Origin: a virus
Length of the DNA: 30,593 nt
Virus record (IMG/VR): IMGVR_UViG_3300030450_002056
Location: 64,906-95,498 of that record
Direction: 5' to 3' (one strand)
Under the pieces are notes generated by a model. It did no database searches, was not told the origin of the DNA, and was given only the letters and a program-made list of their open reading frames with translations. Position numbers and translations under genes: made by a program. This document shows positions 1 through 8,638 of the stretch, in pieces (within the stretch, counting starts at the first letter, position 1; every line of letters begins with the position of its first letter).

Positions 1-2
1 CT

Positions 3-566
3 AATCCTATAAAATCTACACTTATAAGTGTTTTAACTCCTAAGAGGGGTAAATTAAGCGTTGGTGAAATACATATAAAACTCGATATGAAAGAAAAAAT
101 AAAAGGAAAAAAGGAAAGGGTAGCAAGGATAACTACCATATTAGAGCGTATGGGGTTTAACCAAGAACGGTTAGAATCTAAAGACCCTGAAAATGTTGAA
201 GTTTTTGAATACGAATCACCTAAAGAAAAAAAGGATAGGGCTAAATTAGAAGCAGAAGCAGAAGCCGCAGGTGAAACTTTAATCGAATTACCTGATGTAA
301 ATGAAATATTACCTAAAGGGGGTATTCCTTTAGTTGTTATTTCAACTGTTACTCTTACTAACGCATGGGAAATTGATTTCTCTATAACTAAAGGGACATT
401 TTTAGATACGCCAAAAATAGAACAAAGATTAAGCGGAAAAAAAGAAAGAGAAGAAAGGCGAGAATCTTCTAAGGATAAGCAATATAATTTATCAGATATA
501 TCAACAATGGGAAGATTAAAGGCTTCCTATAGAGCATTAGAAAGGATGGTGGATAGATTTGACTAA
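3..566 (+). CDS. Head-region protein of unknown function, 5' partial
   Basis: The reading frame is open from the left window edge through the first ATG at 87 and has no Shine-Dalgarno sequence in front of that ATG, so the gene probably begins outside the window and what is seen is its C-terminal part (about 187 residues). It is very rich in Lys and Glu in two stretches (just after residue M of ATG 87, and around DNA 430-480), with a hydrophobic strand-like segment between them (DNA 325-390). It ends in a helix-like segment rich in Arg and Met. I do not recognise a family. Its position directly before a head-tail adaptor suggests a head protein (a capsid-associated or portal-proximal product), but that is inference from order only. 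The next gene starts inside its last codons, an overlap of 8 bases, so the two are translationally coupled. Confidence 0.6.
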   Translation, partial: NPIKSTLISVLTPKRGKLSVGEIHIKLDMKEKIKGKKERVARITTILERMGFNQERLESKDPENVEVFEYESPKEKKDRAKLEAEAEAAGETLIELPDVNEILPKGGIPLVVISTVTLTNAWEIDFSITKGTFLDTPKIEQRLSGKKEREERRESSKDKQYNLSDISTMGRLKASYRALERMVDRFD

Positions 567-1629
567 AGCATCCTCACCAAGCGATTTTACAACGATAAAT
601 GTAAATTATGCACAAGGTAATGGATATTACACTAGAGCAGAAGATGTAGCAGATTTATTACAAATCGGTTCATTTTCTTCTACTACTACTCCTTCTTTAG
701 CAGATGTTGGTAAAGTAATTAGAAGGGTTGAAGATAAGATAGATGATAAAGTAGGCCATCCATTTAGACCTTTAATATACAAAGATGAATTCCATAACTT
801 TGAATTCTTTAAACATTCATATTATCCGGTTCAACCATACAAGGATTATGTTGGATTTATTCAATTAGAACGACCAAAGGTAATGAAGATAATTAGATTA
901 GAAGTTTGGCAAGGAAATTATTATGTTGATTTAGCATCGGCTACTGCATCTTATGTTCCACCTGCAAGTGGTTCTGGCTACACTTTAACATTAGGCGTTG
1001 GAAATTTTACTTTTGTTTTAACAGAAGGAACTGATTTCTTTGGTTCTTATGGAAAGAAAACTACCGCACAAGAGATAGTAGCAGCAATTAATGAAGTGTT
1101 CCCAAAGAAAACTGCACAATTTACAGGGGCAACGGCGGCAAAAAGCAAGACCGCCACAAGTGGCTCATTAACTAGAAATATCTCAGATTTCTTCTATGCT
1201 TCTACTGATACAGACGATGGCAGTAAAGTAATTATTTCTTCTCTTTTGCCGGGTGAAGATGGTTCTGATTGCACTATTGCTTGCACTTCTGGAACTAAAA
1301 CTAATTTTACCGATAATCAAGACCAAAGAAGATTAGGGGATTATTGGACTATTGACTCAGAAGGTAAGATATTCTTTTTAAAGAACTATCCTTATGTTCA
1401 GAATCATTCATGTAAGATAACGTATATGAGTGGTGATTCAAGAGTTCCGGGTGTTATCCATGATGCCGCAACAAAATTAGTGGCGGCAGAAGTTATAAGA
1501 CATGATGATAATTCTATATTAATTGCAGAAACAGGTTCTAATATTGATTTGAAAACTAAACATGATATTCTTATTAAAGAAGCAGAAGAAATATTAAATG
1601 GTAAAAAAATAACAATTTATAGCCTGTGA
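559..1629 (+). CDS. Putative head-tail adaptor (connector) protein
   Basis: This 356-residue protein fits the neck adaptor family (HK97 gp6-like) in both ends. The N-terminal part (about residues 25-70) is a helical segment starting YTRAEDVADLL, followed by a second helix ending in KVGHPFRP. The C-terminal part (about 270-350) has a short beta region, then a helix with AATKLVAAEVIRHDD. Between them is an insertion of roughly 150 residues rich in Thr, Ser and Gly, including TAQEIVAAINEVF, a motif common in virion beta-domains. The adaptor would sit between portal and tail. The start is TTG: no ATG or GTG lies near the N-terminus, and GGTGGAT at 548-554 provides the ribosome binding site. The TTG overlaps the upstream stop region. 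The adaptor assignment is moderately sure; the insertion function is unknown, perhaps a decoration on the neck. Confidence 0.6.
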   Translation: MTKASSPSDFTTINVNYAQGNGYYTRAEDVADLLQIGSFSSTTTPSLADVGKVIRRVEDKIDDKVGHPFRPLIYKDEFHNFEFFKHSYYPVQPYKDYVGFIQLERPKVMKIIRLEVWQGNYYVDLASATASYVPPASGSGYTLTLGVGNFTFVLTEGTDFFGSYGKKTTAQEIVAAINEVFPKKTAQFTGATAAKSKTATSGSLTRNISDFFYASTDTDDGSKVIISSLLPGEDGSDCTIACTSGTKTNFTDNQDQRRLGDYWTIDSEGKIFFLKNYPYVQNHSCKITYMSGDSRVPGVIHDAATKLVAAEVIRHDDNSILIAETGSNIDLKTKHDILIKEAEEILNGKKITIYSL

Positions 1630-1633
1630 TAAT

Positions 1634-1831
1634 ATGAAGGATTTAATAGCAGATTTTAAGCGATTACTGCAAAATGAAAAAGAAAGAAGTGAAGCCTTAA
1701 AAGAAATACAAGGAGAAATAGGTTTTGATATTAGTTTTTCAGATGAACAAGTTTTCAAAAATGCAATAGATAGATTCAAATTACAATTAGATAAAAAGAT
1801 TGCGGAGGATATATCTACATGGATGAAGTAA
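1634..1831 (+). CDS. Small hypothetical protein in the neck module
   Basis: A 65-residue, highly charged, mostly helical protein with no cysteine and no membrane segment. The start ATG follows GTGATAAT, a partial GGTGAT-type ribosome binding site. It lies 4 bases after the adaptor and its last 13 bases overlap the next gene. In head-tailed viruses this slot is often filled by a small head-closure or neck protein, but I see no diagnostic motif. Function is unassigned. Confidence 0.6.
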   Translation: MKDLIADFKRLLQNEKERSEALKEIQGEIGFDISFSDEQVFKNAIDRFKLQLDKKIAEDISTWMK

Positions 1832-2334
1832 GTTTTATCATTGAATTATTAAGTGATAATTGGTCGGCGGCTGCTTCTACGCTGCAAACGAGAGGCGACA
1901 TAACAAATACTCACATAGAAACACCGCGATTTATTGATGTAAGGTCTATTGCCCCAAATGAAGGGCGAAGGATAGATATGGATTCACAGTCAGCAATTGT
2001 GGTTTTTGAGGATAGTAGTAGCACAGAATACCCAACAATTGATTATGCGGTTCGCAATGAAACCTTTACATTTACCCTACATTTACGGGTATTACACCGT
2101 AGGGACTTTACCGAAGTAACATTTTCACGCGATAGACTGCAAGCCTTATATCGTATAGCAAGATACATAATCGAAGACAACGCCTTGCGCCCTACAGTTA
2201 ATGCTGGAACTTCCACAGAAGAAAGTGCTGAACTAATTAAATTAACAGCAAGAAGTGAAGCAAATGATAGAGGGAAAAAACTATTAGGATATAAAATCTC
2301 AGTAGAAATGAAAAGGTTTGGAAGAAATACATAA
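1819..2334 (+). CDS. Putative tail terminator / tail completion protein
   Basis: The protein has 171 residues. Its alternating beta-strand and helix pattern (for example FTFTLHLRVLHRRDF, then a helix with RDRLQALYRIARYIIED, then a final strand with GYKISVEMKRF) and its location just before the tail tube gene match tail terminator proteins, which cap the finished tail tube and join it to the head. The family call comes mainly from position and predicted fold; no invariant motif defines it. GGAGGAT at 1804-1810 lies eight bases before the ATG and decides the start. It overlaps the upstream gene by 13 bases. Confidence 0.55.
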   Translation: MDEVSFIIELLSDNWSAAASTLQTRGDITNTHIETPRFIDVRSIAPNEGRRIDMDSQSAIVVFEDSSSTEYPTIDYAVRNETFTFTLHLRVLHRRDFTEVTFSRDRLQALYRIARYIIEDNALRPTVNAGTSTEESAELIKLTARSEANDRGKKLLGYKISVEMKRFGRNT

Positions 2335-2348
2335 AAAGGTGAAGAAAA

Positions 2349-3899
2349 ATGGTAAGTAATGAAATATTTGTAGGAGCAGGAACATCGGCAACATTTGTGC
2401 CGGAAATGGATATGTTTTTTAATGCAGGGACAGTTGGAAATTCAAGTAATTTGAATAAAGTAACTCTTTCAGCAGGAGAACAAAATTTAGTGCAATTATT
2501 AGACAATCTATATATGGGTTGTAGAGCGACAGTTGTAAGTGGCGGTAACACTACTTATACAAATGTAAAGTCAAATGATAGAGTATCATTTACATTTACA
2601 GATGATGTAGGGGCGGCAGATGCAACAGATGCAGACATAACATTGTTTGCTTTTGGCGCACCTGTTATAGCACCTAAAAGTGGTTCAGTTCCTCAATTAT
2701 TATCAGACAATTGGTTGGGATTAGTCAATACGATTACTCCACCAAATGTGGAGGTTGAAATGAAACAACTTAATTTGGCTGTTTCTGGAACACGAAATTT
2801 TGCACACCAATTTAAGGGTGCAGAAACAGTTAGTGGCGGTTCAATGGATATTTCATTAAACAACGGTTCTTGGTTATATTATGCTTTAGGAAAGATTACT
2901 GATATAACACACGATAATAGCGCATTTGCTTCTGCTGAAGATTGGGATGGTAGCACTGCTACTCCTTTCATCTATAATGAAGTGGAGAATAAAATTCGTA
3001 GAGTTCTTAACTATAATGAATATCCTATGATGAGTAATGGTGGTGCTGATTATGTTCACGGCACACATCATAATTGGAAGGAATTGAATGTAGCAACTAA
3101 TATGCTAACATATACAATTGGTGAATTGAATGGAGATACATTACCATCATTTGCTTTAGAAGTATTGTATGATAAATCTGGTGTTACTGCTACAACTCCT
3201 GTTGACGATGCAGATTATTCTACTGATGGAACTTCTAATGAAACTAGATTTGCTAGAATATTTACAGGATGCCAAGTAAATAGTATGACTCTTAACTTTG
3301 AAGAAGGCCAAGAATTAAAGACTTCTTTAGACTTAGTTACTCGTAGGGCATATGATGTAGAAACATCAGGCTCTAATGATTATATCCCTAGAAGGTCGCA
3401 AGCAGTAGGCGTAGGAACACACTTACAAAACTATAGTGCAACTGTTGCAGACAACTATCCATTTATGTATTCGGATGGTGCGATTAAATTATTCGGCCAA
3501 ACATTAGGAAGGGTCAAAACTGGGTCTTTGACTATTAATAACAATATTACTCAACAGCGATTTGTTCTCAATAATAACAGGCAAATTATGTCTGCTCATA
3601 TACCAGCACAAAGAACTTATGAATTATCATTAACAGTATTGGCTACCGATACTAAACTGTGGGATGAATTAAGACAAGATGGAGAATCAACAGAAAGTAG
3701 CGGTGCTAGTAAGCAAATTCTATTAGAGTTCACTAAAGACGGTGGAGAACAGATATCCATTAATTTACAGGATTATGTAATTCAAAGTGTAAATGTTCCC
3801 TTCCCTGACGACAAAGGCCCGATTGAATTTGAGGTCACTTTGTCGGCAAGGACTCTAGGGGCTGCTACTTACAAGGGTAAGTGGGCTATAATGGTCTAA
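2349..3899 (+). CDS. Major tail tube protein
   Basis: This 516-residue protein is the probable main subunit of the tail tube. The N-terminus (MVSNEIFVGAGTSATFVPEM) is followed by an extended beta-rich body. About residues 300-335 hold GCQVNSMTLNFEEGQELKTS, a strand-turn-strand pattern typical of Phage_tube_2-like tail tube proteins (new-fold tube beta-barrels), and a second related pattern starts near residue 125 (VEVEMKQLNLAVSGTRNFAH). A two-domain tube protein is therefore plausible. It is larger than many phage tube proteins of 150-350 residues, leaving room for surface-exposed domains. It sits upstream of the chaperone and tape measure genes, as expected. The ribosome binding site is GGTGA at 2339-2343. 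A 203-base gap follows, unusual in this tightly packed operon, which may help uncouple the high expression needed for this subunit. Confidence 0.7.
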   Translation: MVSNEIFVGAGTSATFVPEMDMFFNAGTVGNSSNLNKVTLSAGEQNLVQLLDNLYMGCRATVVSGGNTTYTNVKSNDRVSFTFTDDVGAADATDADITLFAFGAPVIAPKSGSVPQLLSDNWLGLVNTITPPNVEVEMKQLNLAVSGTRNFAHQFKGAETVSGGSMDISLNNGSWLYYALGKITDITHDNSAFASAEDWDGSTATPFIYNEVENKIRRVLNYNEYPMMSNGGADYVHGTHHNWKELNVATNMLTYTIGELNGDTLPSFALEVLYDKSGVTATTPVDDADYSTDGTSNETRFARIFTGCQVNSMTLNFEEGQELKTSLDLVTRRAYDVETSGSNDYIPRRSQAVGVGTHLQNYSATVADNYPFMYSDGAIKLFGQTLGRVKTGSLTINNNITQQRFVLNNNRQIMSAHIPAQRTYELSLTVLATDTKLWDELRQDGESTESSGASKQILLEFTKDGGEQISINLQDYVIQSVNVPFPDDKGPIEFEVTLSARTLGAATYKGKWAIMV

Positions 3900-4102
3900 A
3901 CATAGACTAAACAGTATTTGATTGAAGATTATTTTATTTATGGAGGGGGAATGGCTGCAATTCTACCACCCCTCCGCCAATCTTAGGGCATTGACGAGAA
4001 CGCAGAGGTGAAAAACGTAGTCTAAAGGATGGGAAAAAGCGTAGAATTGAATCATATTCCACTAACATTGTTTGTTTGTTAGTATGTAGGTTAGGTGGAA
4101 AA
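3900..4102 (+). other. 203-base gap with inverted repeats, no convincing gene
   Basis: This is the only sizeable gap inside the rightward operon. GGAGGGG (3942-3948) is complementary to CCCCTCC (3969-3975), and AAGATT (3925-3930) to AATCTT outside it, giving a nested hairpin. A second small hairpin is CTAACA (4062-4067) with TGTTAG (4077-4082). ATG-initiated frames of 23 codons (from 3940) and 17 codons (from 4029) exist but lack well-spaced ribosome binding sites. An AT-rich TTTTATTTA stretch near 3931-3939 could serve as a weak archaeal TATA element. The region likely holds RNA structure or transcription control between the abundant tube protein and the less abundant chaperone; this is inference. 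Confidence 0.5.
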
Positions 4103-4468
4103 ATGGAAAAGAAAATTGTAAGCGAAAAGAATAAGTTATTTGCAAATATAGAAACTGAATGCCATCTGTTGAGGGTATCGCCTGATACAGATGAATACTT
4201 GAAAGTATGGGTAAAAGAACCAACTTGGCTACAGGTTGAACAAGCCCTTTCAAGTGTAATGAATGTTGAATCAGGCGGCCAATCGTTTGGGCTTGATTTG
4301 AACAAAATGTATAAATTCATGGTAGAAAACTTCGTAGAAAAAACTGAGCCTAGTTTGACTCCGATAGATTTACTACGACTTAGCCCCTATATCGGGGCGC
4401 AACTCAAAGAAGTATTACCAAACCCATTCACCGATTTAATGGGGGATGACTTGGGAAACGAAAACTAA
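4103..4468 (+). CDS. Tail assembly chaperone, short (gpG-like) form
   Basis: This 121-residue protein lies exactly where long-tailed viruses keep their tail assembly chaperone: after the tail tube gene and before the tape measure. Such chaperones coat the tape measure during tail polymerisation and are absent from the virion. The protein is mainly helical and acidic, starting MEKKIVSEKN, with a middle segment EYLKVWVKEPTWLQVEQALS and an end segment rich in Leu and Pro. GGTGG at 4095-4099 precedes the ATG at 4103. Fifteen bases before the end of the gene is the slippery heptamer GGGAAAC in the frame that permits -1 slippage (G GGA AAC). Most ribosomes would end at the TAA at 4466-4468; a fraction would continue into the -1 frame. 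The gene has no detectable sequence family to me; the role is assigned from position plus the frameshift arrangement. Confidence 0.75.
   Translation: MEKKIVSEKNKLFANIETECHLLRVSPDTDEYLKVWVKEPTWLQVEQALSSVMNVESGGQSFGLDLNKMYKFMVENFVEKTEPSLTPIDLLRLSPYIGAQLKEVLPNPFTDLMGDDLGNEN
4453..4459 (+). promoter_or_regulatory. Programmed -1 ribosomal frameshift site GGGAAAC
   Basis: The heptamer reads TTG GGA AAC in the zero frame, so it has the canonical X XXY YYZ phase. After slippage the ribosome reads GGG AAA CGA AAA CTA and continues for 70 codons to TGA at 4669-4671. It is the same class as the GGGAAAG site of the lambda G-GT genes. A weak hairpin, AGGCG (4485-4489) with CGCCT (4499-4503), lies downstream, farther than the usual 5-9 bases, so it may or may not stimulate. 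The sequence and phasing are seen directly; frameshifting in vivo is inference. Confidence 0.8.
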
Positions 4469-4671
4469 TTAGAAGGGCAATAAAAGGCGGTTCTGTATCG
4501 CCTGTTGTGGCTTCTAAAATAATGGTATATACTTATGCCAGCACATTTCATGTAAATCCCTTAGAAGTATATAACACCCCTGCTTCTTTGGTTAAAGAAA
4601 TGTTAGACATACATGGGGAAGTTAAACGCTTAGAAAGTGAAGAATTAGATAGAGTAAAAAATAAAAGGTGA
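4459..4671 (+). CDS. -1 frame extension of the tail assembly chaperone (gpGT-like)
   Basis: This frame has no stop from before the slippery site to TGA at 4669-4671 and would add 70 residues (RKLIRRAIKGGSVSP at the start, HVNPLEVYNTPASLVKEML in the middle, a charged helix at the end) to the first 119 residues of the chaperone, giving a fusion of about 189 residues. It has no well-placed ribosome binding site of its own, although an in-frame ATG near 4522 exists. In phage lambda the corresponding T domain binds the tail tube protein while the G domain binds the tape measure. The stop codon overlaps the GGTGA ribosome binding site of the tape measure gene, so translation of the fusion runs straight into that site. 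The same layout recurs widely in long-tailed viruses, which strongly supports the reading. Confidence 0.75.
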   Translation, partial: RKLIRRAIKGGSVSPVVASKIMVYTYASTFHVNPLEVYNTPASLVKEMLDIHGEVKRLESEELDRVKNKR

Positions 4672-4676
4672 TTATC

Positions 4677-6869
4677 ATGGGAATTACTGATGAAATTACT
4701 GAGTTAGAAGATAAATTAAAAGGAGTTGATAAACTATTAGTTCAATCTAATAAAGACGCTTTAATGTTAAAATCATCATTAAGCGGAATTAATGCTTTTG
4801 TTAGTGGTAAAAACTATGAAATTATTAGTCGTTTCTTATCTGGAACGGGTGCTTGGAAGGTATTAAACAAAGCAAAAGCAACTGTTCTAACAATGATACA
4901 ATTAGTTTCTGTGCAGGAAAGAGCCGCTTTACAAGATAATCTTAGAATGAAAGAGATGGCTAAAATAATTAAAGATAGAAAAGAACTCCTTAAATTAGAA
5001 TCTAAATTTAAAGAAGTTTCTATCAGTAAAGATAAAGAGTTAATTGAATTACTAAAAGAAAAATCTGATGTATTTGCTGCTTCAGCAACAATGGTTGGTG
5101 ATGATAAAGCGATTGCAGAAATACTAAAAAGAATTTCTAAAAGCAAGGGACTTTTAGATAATGTATTGGGTAAAAGTAAAATTAGTGGTAAAACGCTAGT
5201 AGAAGACGAAACTAGCAAAAACATATTAGACTCAAATGTGGTGCAAACTGCCGCAATCACTGGTGGCTTCTTTTTAAACCAAAAGTTCTTGAAGAAAATA
5301 GCAACATCATCTGCCTTTTTAGAAGAGTTTAAAGAGGAACAGCAGAAAAAGTTAGATGCGCTACAAGCGGAATTTAATAAAAACCTACTTGAAAATCCTA
5401 GTGGCCCGAAAATGGAGTTTTTAAGTCATGCTAGTAAAGAATTTGGAGTTAAATTAGAATCTACTACTCTTTCTTTAGTAGATGCTCAAAATATTCTAGA
5501 AGAAGGCTCTAAAAGATTCAAAAACATTACTTTAGACCCAAAGGAATTAGCAAAAAAAGGATTAGATTATGTTACAAATATAGTTGATTTAAGTAGTGAA
5601 GATTACAAAAATAGATTAGCAGCAATTGAAGCCAATAAGAATATATTAGCGGCTTCAAATAAATATGTGGATTCATTATTAGATGGTAAAGACCCGAAAT
5701 CAGGGCAGTTTCTTTCTGATGCAGAAAGGCATAAGAGATTAGAAGATTTAGCACCAAGAACTCAAAGCGGCAAATTCCGTAAAATAGACCCTCAATTTTT
5801 AGAACTTCAAAAAAATGCAACAGATTTACAAAAAGATTTTTCTGAAATATTAGATAAAAGAAAAACTGAAAGAAAACAAGCAAGAGCAAGGGCTTTTGGG
5901 TTTGGTAAAACCGATGAAGAAAAAGAAAAAATAAGTGAAACATTAGCAAATAGGAGAAAACAATTCAAATTAATTTGGGCAAAACCACTTTTAAAGATGA
6001 GAGAATCTATACAAGAAAATGGTGGATTTTTCGCTGCTATGGGAGAATGGGCGGCAAAAGGAGGAACTAAGTTAGTAGAATTTACAGGAAAATTATTAAG
6101 TTTTGTTAAGAAAACATTTATTTACTTTGGAGTTCTTTTAATTACTTTCTTTTTATTGTATCGTTTATTCAAAAATCAAGAGTTTAAAGAAAGATTAGAT
6201 AAGATAAAAGAAGGGGCAGAAAGATTCTTTTATAGCGTATTACTGCCTCTATTAACAATGGTTTGGGGAGGACTTGAAAAAATCTATGATGGATTTAAGC
6301 AGGGAGAATTATGGATGGTTCTTGAAGGTTTAGGTCAAATCCTAATAGGTTTAATAAGTATTTCATTTGCAATACTTGGAAAAGCATTACATATATTAGG
6401 TCAAGTAATATGGGCAGCAGTTCAAACATATATTGAGTGGTTTTGGGAAAACATAAGAAGTAATACTAGTAAAGCAATTGCTAGTGTGTTGTATATTGCG
6501 GCTGGAATAGCATTTATTATTGCTTTCTTTGTTGGGTTCCCTGCAATCGTTGTTGGTGCAATTTTATTAGGTCTTGCATATTTAATAGATAAGTTTTCTC
6601 CCTTTGCATCGGGCGGTGTTGTTGGTTCAGGTATGCAACTTGTAGGAGAAAAAGGGCCAGAATTAGTTAAACTCCCATCAGGGTCAAGAGTCCATTCAAA
6701 TGTTGATTCAAGAAAGATGTTATCTGGCGGAACAACAAATAACATTACAATTCAAGTAACAGGCAGAGTTGGAGCATCTGATTCTGAAATCAAAGACATA
6801 GCAAACAAACTATCACGAGAATTAAACAATAGAATGAATAGGACAGGTTCGGCGGTGAGTGGATTTTGA
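4677..6869 (+). CDS. Tail tape measure protein
   Basis: This 730-residue protein has the hallmarks of a tape measure, which sets tail length and is ejected with the DNA. The first 450 residues are almost wholly helical and coiled-coil-like, rich in Lys, Glu and Leu. Hydrophobic segments follow at about 478-497 (FIYFGVLLITFFLLY), 550-572 and 601-637, fitting a role in crossing the cell membrane. Near 645-675 is the C-terminal signature GGVVGSGMQLVGEKGPELVK followed by LPSGSRVHSN, widespread in tape measures. By the usual rule of about 0.15 nm per residue the tail would be near 110 nm; this is an estimate from family knowledge. The ATG at 4677 is preferred over the GTG at 4668 because GGTGA at 4667-4671 is then properly spaced. 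The gene ends in TTTTGA, which overlaps the next start. Confidence 0.88.
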   Translation: MGITDEITELEDKLKGVDKLLVQSNKDALMLKSSLSGINAFVSGKNYEIISRFLSGTGAWKVLNKAKATVLTMIQLVSVQERAALQDNLRMKEMAKIIKDRKELLKLESKFKEVSISKDKELIELLKEKSDVFAASATMVGDDKAIAEILKRISKSKGLLDNVLGKSKISGKTLVEDETSKNILDSNVVQTAAITGGFFLNQKFLKKIATSSAFLEEFKEEQQKKLDALQAEFNKNLLENPSGPKMEFLSHASKEFGVKLESTTLSLVDAQNILEEGSKRFKNITLDPKELAKKGLDYVTNIVDLSSEDYKNRLAAIEANKNILAASNKYVDSLLDGKDPKSGQFLSDAERHKRLEDLAPRTQSGKFRKIDPQFLELQKNATDLQKDFSEILDKRKTERKQARARAFGFGKTDEEKEKISETLANRRKQFKLIWAKPLLKMRESIQENGGFFAAMGEWAAKGGTKLVEFTGKLLSFVKKTFIYFGVLLITFFLLYRLFKNQEFKERLDKIKEGAERFFYSVLLPLLTMVWGGLEKIYDGFKQGELWMVLEGLGQILIGLISISFAILGKALHILGQVIWAAVQTYIEWFWENIRSNTSKAIASVLYIAAGIAFIIAFFVGFPAIVVGAILLGLAYLIDKFSPFASGGVVGSGMQLVGEKGPELVKLPSGSRVHSNVDSRKMLSGGTTNNITIQVTGRVGASDSEIKDIANKLSRELNNRMNRTGSAVSGF

Positions 6870-7576
6870 GCGTAGCAGAGATAAATGTATTCTTGGAATT
6901 AGCAAGAAGGAATGATAAAGGCGGCGGCCAAATCAATAGAATACCGCTTTATGTAACAGAAATATCTTTTGCTGCAAATAAAACAGTGCCTAACATTGGT
7001 GTTCCTTTTTCTGGTGCTATTCGTGGTGAATCTACTAATTTAGCATTTGATATGGGATTAACACAAAAGACTGTATCTATTCAAGGTGTTTTATTAGACC
7101 AAGTAATACAGAAAGATAATGATTCGGGTGTAACTTCTCATGCTTCAGGTGATGGGGTAAAATTAACTGCTTTTGAATTAGCACAACTAATACATTCATA
7201 TGTTGATGGAAGCACTTTTCAAGATGACCAAAATCTCAATAAACTCTTAGTATTTTATCCTAGTAGGGTAGATAATAATTTTAATTATAGAGATGGAGTA
7301 GATGGTAACACCCCTATTGATAGTGAGGATTTAGCACAAATACCGTGGAATTGGAAGAATAGGGCATATGATAATACATTTACTCTTATGTCTGGAAACA
7401 CAACAGATAGCCCATCAACGGCTTTTGATGCTAAAGTTAAAACTGCTGAACATATAGGGTTAGAGGGTTTTATTCGTTCATTTTCTACTACTATTTCTGG
7501 TGCAGAATATCCATCAGTAACATTCCAATTAGAATTTGAAGAATCAACAATTATATCAGATAACTTTTTCGATTGA
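6866..7576 (+). CDS. Putative distal tail / baseplate protein
   Basis: The product has 236 residues and is beta-rich. It begins with an acidic N-terminus and has a recurrent strand pattern (TQKTVSIQGVLLDQV, then a helix AFELAQLIHSYVDG, then strands such as TFTLMSG and VTFQLEFEEST). The position right after the tape measure is that of distal tail proteins, which form the ring that joins the tube to the baseplate. There is no specific motif, so the assignment rests on synteny and predicted fold. The start is TTG at 6866, overlapping the tape measure stop (TTGA); GGTGA at 6854-6858 with seven bases of spacing supports it, and no ATG is nearby. Confidence 0.6.
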   Translation: MSVAEINVFLELARRNDKGGGQINRIPLYVTEISFAANKTVPNIGVPFSGAIRGESTNLAFDMGLTQKTVSIQGVLLDQVIQKDNDSGVTSHASGDGVKLTAFELAQLIHSYVDGSTFQDDQNLNKLLVFYPSRVDNNFNYRDGVDGNTPIDSEDLAQIPWNWKNRAYDNTFTLMSGNTTDSPSTAFDAKVKTAEHIGLEGFIRSFSTTISGAEYPSVTFQLEFEESTIISDNFFD

Positions 7577-7584
7577 GGGATTAT

Positions 7585-8637
7585 ATGGCTAATGTTTATG
7601 TAGGTGAATCTAAGGCTTTGGTTTTTCCTGTAATGAGCGAAGGCTATCTAAAGATGGAATATGATGATTCTAACACCACAGATTCAAAAGGTAATTTATG
7701 GAAGTTATCTGAGAGTTTTGTGGTTGAGGCTATTATTACTCCATATGATGTAAATGGTAATGCTTCTGCAGAAGTTACTACTTCTACTAAAACTGTTCCT
7801 ACGGGAACTTCTAATTCAACTCAAAGCGGAACATACTTTGGAGTAAATAGACACTCACATAAAATGATGATATTTTATAATGAGTATTTTAGATTATACT
7901 TAGAAAATACTACTTCCCATAATAAAAACCAACCAGCAGAATATAAAATTGTTGCCTATATTGCTGATATAACTTCAGGTTCACCAGTATATACTACTGT
8001 TCAAAGTAATGCAGTTATTAAACCAATTAATACATTACATGGTTATGTTAACACAACAAGTGCAGACACTAAATTAGAAGCATATTATGAAGGAATATCT
8101 ACAAATAAGACATTATTACAAGCAGACACATCAAAAAGTGGTAATACAATTACATTTCCTGCTTCGTCTTCAAATGATTGGTTAGGTAATACTTCTGTTG
8201 CTAAACTTGCTGTAGGTTCTGAAATATTTAATGATAGTGGGGTTAGTTTAGGAACTGTCGCTTCTACACCCTCGCTCAATACAATTACTGTTGCTGATGC
8301 TTCTAATCATACAGCAAAGATATATGTTTCACAGCCAAAAGAAGCCTTTTATGTTGAACAAACATTTAAAATTTCTTGTGTGTATAATGTAGGAGGTTCA
8401 GTAAATATCTATTTGAATAATCAAATACTTAAAATGTATTCCTATTCTTCTAGTCCAACTTTTGCATTCAAAGCAGATGATTGTTTTATTGGTCAAGATG
8501 GTTCAAATAAGAATACACAATTTATGGGGGAATTGTATGAAATAGCGATGTTTAAAGGCAGAAAACCATCGCCCACTATTAATACATTATCTCCAAGTTA
8601 CAGTAATATTTTATTTTATTACAGTTTTGGTGAGTAA
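7585..8637 (+). CDS. LamG / concanavalin-like tail protein
   Basis: This protein of 350 residues looks like a carbohydrate-binding-type beta-sandwich split by an insertion. Near residue 42 is SFVVEAIITPYDVNG, and near 85-115 HKMMIFYNEYFRLYLEN. At the end come SVNIYLNNQILKMYS and GELYEIAMFKGRKPS. These are the strand motifs of laminin-G-like (LamG) domains (W/F-x-x-E-A-W-I and G-x-I-D-E-V-x-I in typical members). Such domains at a tail tip commonly bind surface glycans, so a role in host recognition is plausible. I choose the ATG at 7585 over the in-frame TTG at 7573, because GAGGGAT is spaced well for the ATG. The gene follows the distal tail protein by 8 bases and precedes the hub gene by one base. 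Confidence 0.6.
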   Translation: MANVYVGESKALVFPVMSEGYLKMEYDDSNTTDSKGNLWKLSESFVVEAIITPYDVNGNASAEVTTSTKTVPTGTSNSTQSGTYFGVNRHSHKMMIFYNEYFRLYLENTTSHNKNQPAEYKIVAYIADITSGSPVYTTVQSNAVIKPINTLHGYVNTTSADTKLEAYYEGISTNKTLLQADTSKSGNTITFPASSSNDWLGNTSVAKLAVGSEIFNDSGVSLGTVASTPSLNTITVADASNHTAKIYVSQPKEAFYVEQTFKISCVYNVGGSVNIYLNNQILKMYSYSSSPTFAFKADDCFIGQDGSNKNTQFMGELYEIAMFKGRKPSPTINTLSPSYSNILFYYSFGE

Positions 8638-8638
8638 T

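Noticed and set aside
3940-4011. 23-codon ORF in the gap after the tail tube gene
   Set aside because: No Shine-Dalgarno sequence ahead, no recognisable motif, and the sequence is better explained by the GGAGGGG/CCCCTCC inverted repeat.
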